This document shows, piece by piece, positions 31,842 through 35,391 of a stretch of DNA of 35,391 bases. The notes under the pieces are model-generated. The model was not told the origin of the DNA. It ran no database searches and saw only the letters and a program-made list of their open reading frames with translations. The stretch is from Euryarchaeota archaeon ADurb.BinA087 (lineage in GTDB: Archaea > Halobacteriota > Methanomicrobia > Methanomicrobiales > Methanospirillaceae), in NCBI GenBank assembly GCA_002068435.1, contig MVZQ01000008.1:1-35391 (forward strand). The letters are read 5' to 3'. The position numbers were made by a program, and so were the translations under genes. Each line of letters opens with the position of its first letter. Within the stretch, counting starts at the first letter, position 1.

Positions 31842-31865
31842 GGGGGCGAAAGCCCCTCTTTTTTT
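31842..31865 (+). terminator. GNRA-loop hairpin plus T7 terminator
   Basis: GGGGC, tetraloop GAAA, GCCCC, then TCTTTTTTT: a bacterial-type intrinsic terminator directly after the stop codon of the third cassette gene. Most other units in this window end with plain T runs, so this form stands out. Confidence 0.8.
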
Positions 31866-31957
31866 GCAGAGGAGTACCTGCTGAGAGGATACACCAGGGC
31901 TGCCCGGATATCCTGGTCACTTCAGGCTCCTTCAAATCCCTTCAGCTCTGGAAGTGG

Positions 31958-32039
31958 AAGTGCATGGCAAAGCGATAAAAACGCCTTAATTGGGAAAAAG
32001 GACTCGAATCTATTCTGGAAGAGCAAGTGCATGGCAAAG
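31958..32039. repeat. Exact 15-bp direct repeat 67 bp apart
   Basis: AAGTGCATGGCAAAG at 31958-31972 and 32025-32039; the similarity extends to both sides (CTGGAAG before, ATAA after). It lies in non-coding AT-rich sequence between the terminator and the next small gene. Possible iterons, integration scars or remnants of a transposition. Confidence 0.7.
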
Positions 32040-32098
32040 AAATAATATATCAGCCAAGTGATTACCAGTTGGTCCCTTGTGAGAGAGACTGATAGGTG

Positions 32099-32329
32099 AT
32101 GTGGATGTGGTGGGTTGTTCTGGTGCTCTCCGGGTTCCTGCTCGAGGCACGATACCATGGTATCGGCGTAATGCGAAACGACCCGGTGGTGCTTCAGCCC
32201 CGGGAGGAACTGGCGGAGCAGGAGGGGTTGCTCCTCCGGCTGGGTGAATGGTACCGGGTGAGCGTGAAGGTGAACGGGGATTACGGAACGATAAGGAGTA
32301 TCGACAGGGCTCCGTATGGCGTCCCCTGA
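32099..32329 (+). CDS. Possible small membrane-anchored protein (76 aa)
   Basis: The ATG at 32099 overlaps a GGTGA ribosome site, and another in-frame ATG follows at 32105. A short hydrophobic N-terminus (WMWWVVLVLSGFLL) is followed by a soluble part with Glu/Leu-rich sequence (PREELAEQEGLLLRLGEWYRVSVKVNGDYG). Codon use resembles nearby genes. No family known. An antisense frame of similar length exists but has worse codon use and no ribosome site. Confidence 0.4.
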   Translation: MWMWWVVLVLSGFLLEARYHGIGVMRNDPVVLQPREELAEQEGLLLRLGEWYRVSVKVNGDYGTIRSIDRAPYGVP

Positions 32330-32808
32330 TCCCCTGTCGTATTTGAATAGCTCAGGCAGGCAGGATCCGGTTCGTCTGCAGGAAGGTTCCCGCTGGTCCG
32401 GGGATACCTGCAGGGAATAACCGTCTTTTTCTCTTTTCAGGAGCATTTTCCAACCTTCAACAAAGGCTGGGCTGGATCTTTATTAGAAACATACGCTTGG
32501 ACCGGGAATGAGCCGCACTATCCAGGAAAAGGATTATTCGAAAAGGGATTGGTGGAGAGGCAGTGGATCAGGCGTGATTGCGTTCGGGAAAGCACACTTT
32601 CCGGTATCGCCTGCATTTTTGTCAGGGGCATGGATGACCCCGGATTCTTCCCGTCCGGATCTGCTCTTTCCCGGGAACGATGAGGGGGCAGGGGAATAGT
32701 ACCGGTATCGGAACACCAGCGTGAGGATCTCCTTTTATGGTAATGCCGCCATTTCCACCTGCTGGAAGAGACCGAAGGTCGGTTCCCCCGGGAAAAAATT
32801 CGGCCTTC
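32330..32808. other. Intergenic region, weak coding evidence
   Basis: A TATA-like TTTATTAG near 32478 precedes an ATG at 32508 by about 28 bases and could start a leaderless 63-residue frame (32508-32699), but that frame reads like random sequence and I do not call it as a gene. Six A at 32793-32798 give a T6 run that probably terminates the minus-strand SBP-Cache gene. Confidence 0.4.
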
Positions 32809-34503
32809 CTAAGAGAAGAGGGTGGTCGAGTCCGTCCCCGTGATCTCGCTCAGGTACACTCCTGACCCCACCCACCATTCCTCATCCACTGGGAGCACAT
32901 ACCCGATCTTCAGCTCCTCCCTGTTCTCCCGCTCCGGGTTTGGCCAGATGAACACGACGTATCCGCCCCTGTTCCTGGCGGTATCAGAGAGCGCCCGGAT
33001 GTTCTCCATGCCGAAGGGATCGGTCCGACCGATGAGGCTCGTCCCGATCAGTTCCGGCAGGTGGGGATGGGCAAGAAGCGTGCCCTCATAGTCATACGCA
33101 TAGAGGTAGTGCCCTTCCGCATCCACGAACCGCCCCGTTTTATTGGAAATTTCGGCGAAGGCAGCCGCAGCCCCCTGTGTCTGCCCATAACGGGCAGCAT
33201 CTTCGACCAGCGCTATCATCCGTGATACGGCCTCCGGCCTCCCTGTACCGGCCTGTACCATGTCCGAGAAATACATCCCTGATCCGATCCACCAGTGCTC
33301 ATCCACCGGGGCGACATACCCGATCTTCGGCTGGTAGGTGTCCAGCGCTTTCTCATCGATCACCCCGCCTTCTGGTGCCGGGTAGAGGTAGGCGATATAC
33401 CCGCCCCCGTTCAGGGCAGTAAACTCGGAGACCCGCACAAACGGCAGTCCCCGGGCATCGGTCCAGTTCGTGCGGTCGGTCCCGACCAGATTCGATTGAT
33501 ACGGATGTGCAAGGAGGGTCCCCTGGTAATCATACGCATAGATGTACAGGTTTCCCAGGGAAAAATTCCCGTCTTTCTGCTGAAACTCGGCCAGTGCAGC
33601 TTTCTCGCCGGTCACTGCCGCATACGCCGAAGCGTTCCGTACAAAGGCCTCCAGGTCCTGCGGTCTCATTCCCGATTCGGTCAGCGGGATATACCGCCGT
33701 ACGATCCGGTCATAGGGGGTGAGTCCTGCACCATCCCTCTCGGTCCTGAGGGCGTCCAGTGCCTGCTGGAAGGACCGGACGGTCGATTCAGGAACATCCT
33801 TGCTGAACGCGTAATATCCCTCCAGGGACGGGAGGGTATAGACGACGGAAAAGGCATAGTAATCGCCGGTCTCCTTCTCGATCATATACCGGCCGGTCAC
33901 CTCGGAGTACCCAAAGAGATCGATCGCACCGCTCTCGAGCATCGCAATCAGCGCAGCGGGGCTGGTCTCCTGCACCAGCTGGTCGGCTCCGACGCCAAGG
34001 TCCAGCAGTTGCTGCACCGTGATATCATCCGCAATCACCCCGATACGGTATTCCTTCAGGTCTTCAGGGCCCGTTATGGTGATCGACTGATCCGGCCGGG
34101 CAAAGAGGACATTGTGGTTGGTGTAGATCGGCCCGGCCCACTGGAAGAGTGCCTCCCGCTGCGGGACCCTCCCCGTCATGAAGATGACCGTATCCGGCCC
34201 AACGAGACCCGCCTGGTATGCATCGGTCCAGGATACCAGCTGCACCTGGTCCCAGGATACCCTCTGGCCCATCCTCTCCGTGACTGCCTCCAGGAGATCG
34301 ATGGAGATCCCTTTCAGGGTCCCATTCTCCTGGTAGTTGAAGGGGGGCAGATCTTCGGTATAAAAGGAGAGCCGGCTGATGCTTTCGTCAATCGGATCAG
34401 CAAGTCCGTCCGATTGTTCGTTCATACATCCTGTGGCGAGGAGGAGTGCTCCCAGGACGACCAGGATACCAACGATTCGCATCCGGCATTCGGACAGTGC
34501 CAT
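32809..34503 (-). CDS. Lipoprotein with SBP family 3 domain fused to two sCache domains
   Basis: Extracellular sensor-like lipoprotein (564 aa). The signal (IVGILVVLGALLLATGC) has a lipobox with Cys26. Residues about 42-275 are an amino-acid-binding SBP_bac_3 domain (RLSFYTEDLPPFNYQENGTLKGISIDLLEAV, YRIGVIADDITVQQLLDLG, AMLESGAIDLFGY). Two related single-Cache (Cache_2) domains follow at about 286-415 and 426-564, each with the YIYAYDYxGTLLAHP and WWIGSGMYxS motifs. There is no membrane helix or kinase domain after them, so it must pass its signal through partners or act as a binding protein. The ATG at 34503 lies about 27-30 bases after a TTAAGAGAATA promoter candidate; a Met at 34482 is the alternative. 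Confidence 0.88.
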   Translation of the reverse strand: MALSECRMRIVGILVVLGALLLATGCMNEQSDGLADPIDESISRLSFYTEDLPPFNYQENGTLKGISIDLLEAVTERMGQRVSWDQVQLVSWTDAYQAGLVGPDTVIFMTGRVPQREALFQWAGPIYTNHNVLFARPDQSITITGPEDLKEYRIGVIADDITVQQLLDLGVGADQLVQETSPAALIAMLESGAIDLFGYSEVTGRYMIEKETGDYYAFSVVYTLPSLEGYYAFSKDVPESTVRSFQQALDALRTERDGAGLTPYDRIVRRYIPLTESGMRPQDLEAFVRNASAYAAVTGEKAALAEFQQKDGNFSLGNLYIYAYDYQGTLLAHPYQSNLVGTDRTNWTDARGLPFVRVSEFTALNGGGYIAYLYPAPEGGVIDEKALDTYQPKIGYVAPVDEHWWIGSGMYFSDMVQAGTGRPEAVSRMIALVEDAARYGQTQGAAAAFAEISNKTGRFVDAEGHYLYAYDYEGTLLAHPHLPELIGTSLIGRTDPFGMENIRALSDTARNRGGYVVFIWPNPERENREELKIGYVLPVDEEWWVGSGVYLSEITGTDSTTLFS

Positions 34504-34588
34504 AGGAGCAGATCTTGCCGATATTCTCTTAAGTGTTGTGAAATGGGGACGGATGCCCGGCAGGAACGCCAGGGACCAGCAAACACCC

Positions 34589-34614
34589 CTCCCCCCTGCG
34601 AAGAGGTGGGGGAG
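34589..34614. repeat. GC-rich hairpin upstream of the SBP-Cache gene
   Basis: CTCCCCC (34589-34595) pairs with GGGGGAG (34608-34614), with an inner CCT/AGG pair. It shares a GAAGAGG core with the hairpin at 27353-27369. It sits between the divergent SBP-Cache gene and the small secreted protein gene. Confidence 0.5.
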
Positions 34615-34754
34615 ACAAGAAGCCGGGAAGCGGTAGCTGCTTCTCTCAAAAATCATAAATGGTCAGGGAATGACAGGTGATGAGAGCCGGGAATGCCGAA
34701 AATTGTGAAATCAGCACTTCCGGCACCAATGGTCTCAAAAAGGAGTGGAAACCT

Positions 34755-34979
34755 GTGAAAACCGGAATTATGCTTCTCTTCATCGCTCTGCTTGCAGTGA
34801 CCGCGTTCACCGGAGTGGTGGCTGCATCGGGGGACAATAACCACTGGGGTGTGATCGGAGATCAGCCGTCACCGGGAGCTGATGAAAGCCCTGGCGAAGG
34901 AACAGAAGACAGCCCGGGATTTCCCGGCGAGCCGACCCCGCCCGACGCCCCTCTGTTTCCGCCAAGAAATGGGTTATAA
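34755..34979 (+). CDS. Small secreted proline-rich protein (74 aa)
   Basis: A GTG start at 34755, 8 bases after AAGGAG, gives a perfect signal peptide (IMLLFIALLAVTAFTGVVAAS); an upstream in-frame ATG at 34677 would bury it. The mature part is only about 50 residues, acidic and rich in Pro, Gly and Ser (GDQPSPGADESPGEG, GFPGEPTPPDAPLFPP), with no Cys. It would be an unfolded exported peptide. Function unknown. A short T run (CTTTTT) follows the stop. Confidence 0.65.
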   Translation: MKTGIMLLFIALLAVTAFTGVVAASGDNNHWGVIGDQPSPGADESPGEGTEDSPGFPGEPTPPDAPLFPPRNGL

Positions 34980-35225
34980 CGATCACGCCTCTTTTTATCC
35001 GTTTACTCCATTTTTTCCTGCCCGCGTGATGATCATACCAGAAGGAGATCAAGCACATGATGAAGTGATACGGGGTCACATATCGATATCCGGGGTACTG
35101 AAAGTATCCTGAAGCAACGATTTCACCCTCGACTACCCCCTCGAACCGAACCGGCCTCTTGGTTCACCGTAAGGCAGATCTCCCCTGGATAGTCAAGGAA
35201 GCAGTGTTGGTCAGCCCCTCCTCCA

Positions 35226-35391
35226 TCACCCCTCGCAGGCCGAAGGAGCCCCGCTCCCGACAATGTACGTCATTCCGTCGCTTCCTTCCGCAATGCGGTA
35301 ATAGGATGTCTTGTAATACAGGCCGGCATCGGTGGGATTCATGTAGACATACTCCTCCCACCCTGATCCGTTTTGGAGTGCTCCCGTGACG
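35226..35391 (-). CDS. C-terminal end of a probable Cache-domain protein, cut by the window edge
   Basis: Fifty-four residues can be read from the window edge to a TGA at 35228-35226. They contain the hallmarks of the end of an sCache domain: GSGWEEYVYMNP, YYKTSYYRIAEGSDGMTYIVGSG. The pattern 'tested residue YY..., then a strand ending GSG' matches the two Cache domains of the gene at 32809-34503. The start and N-terminal part are outside the window, so the complete architecture (receptor, kinase or lipoprotein) is unknown. Confidence 0.7.
   Translation of the reverse strand, partial: VTGALQNGSGWEEYVYMNPTDAGLYYKTSYYRIAEGSDGMTYIVGSGAPSACEG

Noticed and set aside
31922-32446. 174-codon minus-strand frame
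   Set aside because: It spans the terminator-proximal repeats and is antisense to a better small frame; sequence is His/Pro-rich and unlike a protein.
32508-32699. 63-codon plus-strand frame with a possible TATA box
   Set aside because: Promoter spacing is suggestive, but the peptide has no recognisable feature and no ribosome site; evidence is insufficient.
33295-34680. 461-codon plus-strand frame opposite the SBP-Cache gene
   Set aside because: The minus strand encodes clear SBP3 and Cache motifs with a lipobox; the plus-strand frame is its shadow.

Overview
The window reads as chromosomal DNA of a methanogenic euryarchaeon, most likely Methanomicrobiales (Methanoregula/Methanosphaerula-like). 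Supporting signs are large secreted proteins built from PQQ, NosD-type beta-helix, PKD and TIG modules, a DUF4382 lipoprotein, a COG1361/MacB-type export operon, TATA boxes about 25-30 bases before start codons (leaderless or short-leader genes), GGAGG-type ribosome sites and oligo-T terminators. No rRNA, tRNA, CRISPR array, IS transposase or integrase was seen. Family names rest on reading the sequence, not on searches.

Layout. (1) 315-3457, minus: a coupled three-gene operon for a COG1361-like surface protein, a FtsX/MacB-type permease and its ATPase. (2) 3866-6673, minus: a large membrane protein with an extracellular N-terminus, one central membrane helix, a cytoplasmic helical-repeat C-terminus and a 42-residue in-frame duplication. 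(3) 7460-8736, plus: a winged-helix regulator, a YwgA/Panacea-like protein and a PemK/MazF-like toxin in one tight operon behind a palindromic operator. (4) 9073-9924, minus: a DUF4382 lipoprotein with a twelve-cysteine cluster. (5) 10304-10739: hicB followed by a frameshifted hicA. (6) 11042-15868: a compact, phage- or plasmid-like chain of overlapping small genes ending in a 1030-residue primase-polymerase/ATPase and one small partner. It looks like an integrated replicon or its remnant; no integrase lies in the window.

(7) 16212-27273: two giant secreted proteins. The first is 2260 residues: an eight-bladed PQQ propeller, a beta-helix, PKD domains, a seven-bladed TolB-like propeller, more PKD domains and a C-terminal domain resembling post-COAP-1. 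The second is 1388 residues: two seven-unit propeller-like arrays around a TIG domain, a seven-copy decapeptide stalk full of N-glycosylation sequons, two more TIG-like domains and a third propeller-like region. (8) 27719-30076: a zinc-ribbon miniprotein, a SAM methyltransferase and a secreted protein. (9) 30706-31865: a self-contained three-gene cassette with its own TATA box, leader hairpin and hairpin terminator. (10) 32809-35391: a lipoprotein joining an SBP family 3 domain to two Cache domains, a small secreted proline-rich protein, and the C-terminal end of what looks like another Cache protein cut by the window edge.

Functionally the window combines a cell-surface and sensory locus (1, 2, 4, 7, 10) with an accessory island (3, 5, 6) holding two toxin-antitoxin-like loci beside a replication module. 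The most novel-looking parts are the three-gene MazF-type operon, the small-gene chain with its repeated CCGGAGG motif feeding into the primase, and the 30.7-31.9 kb cassette.
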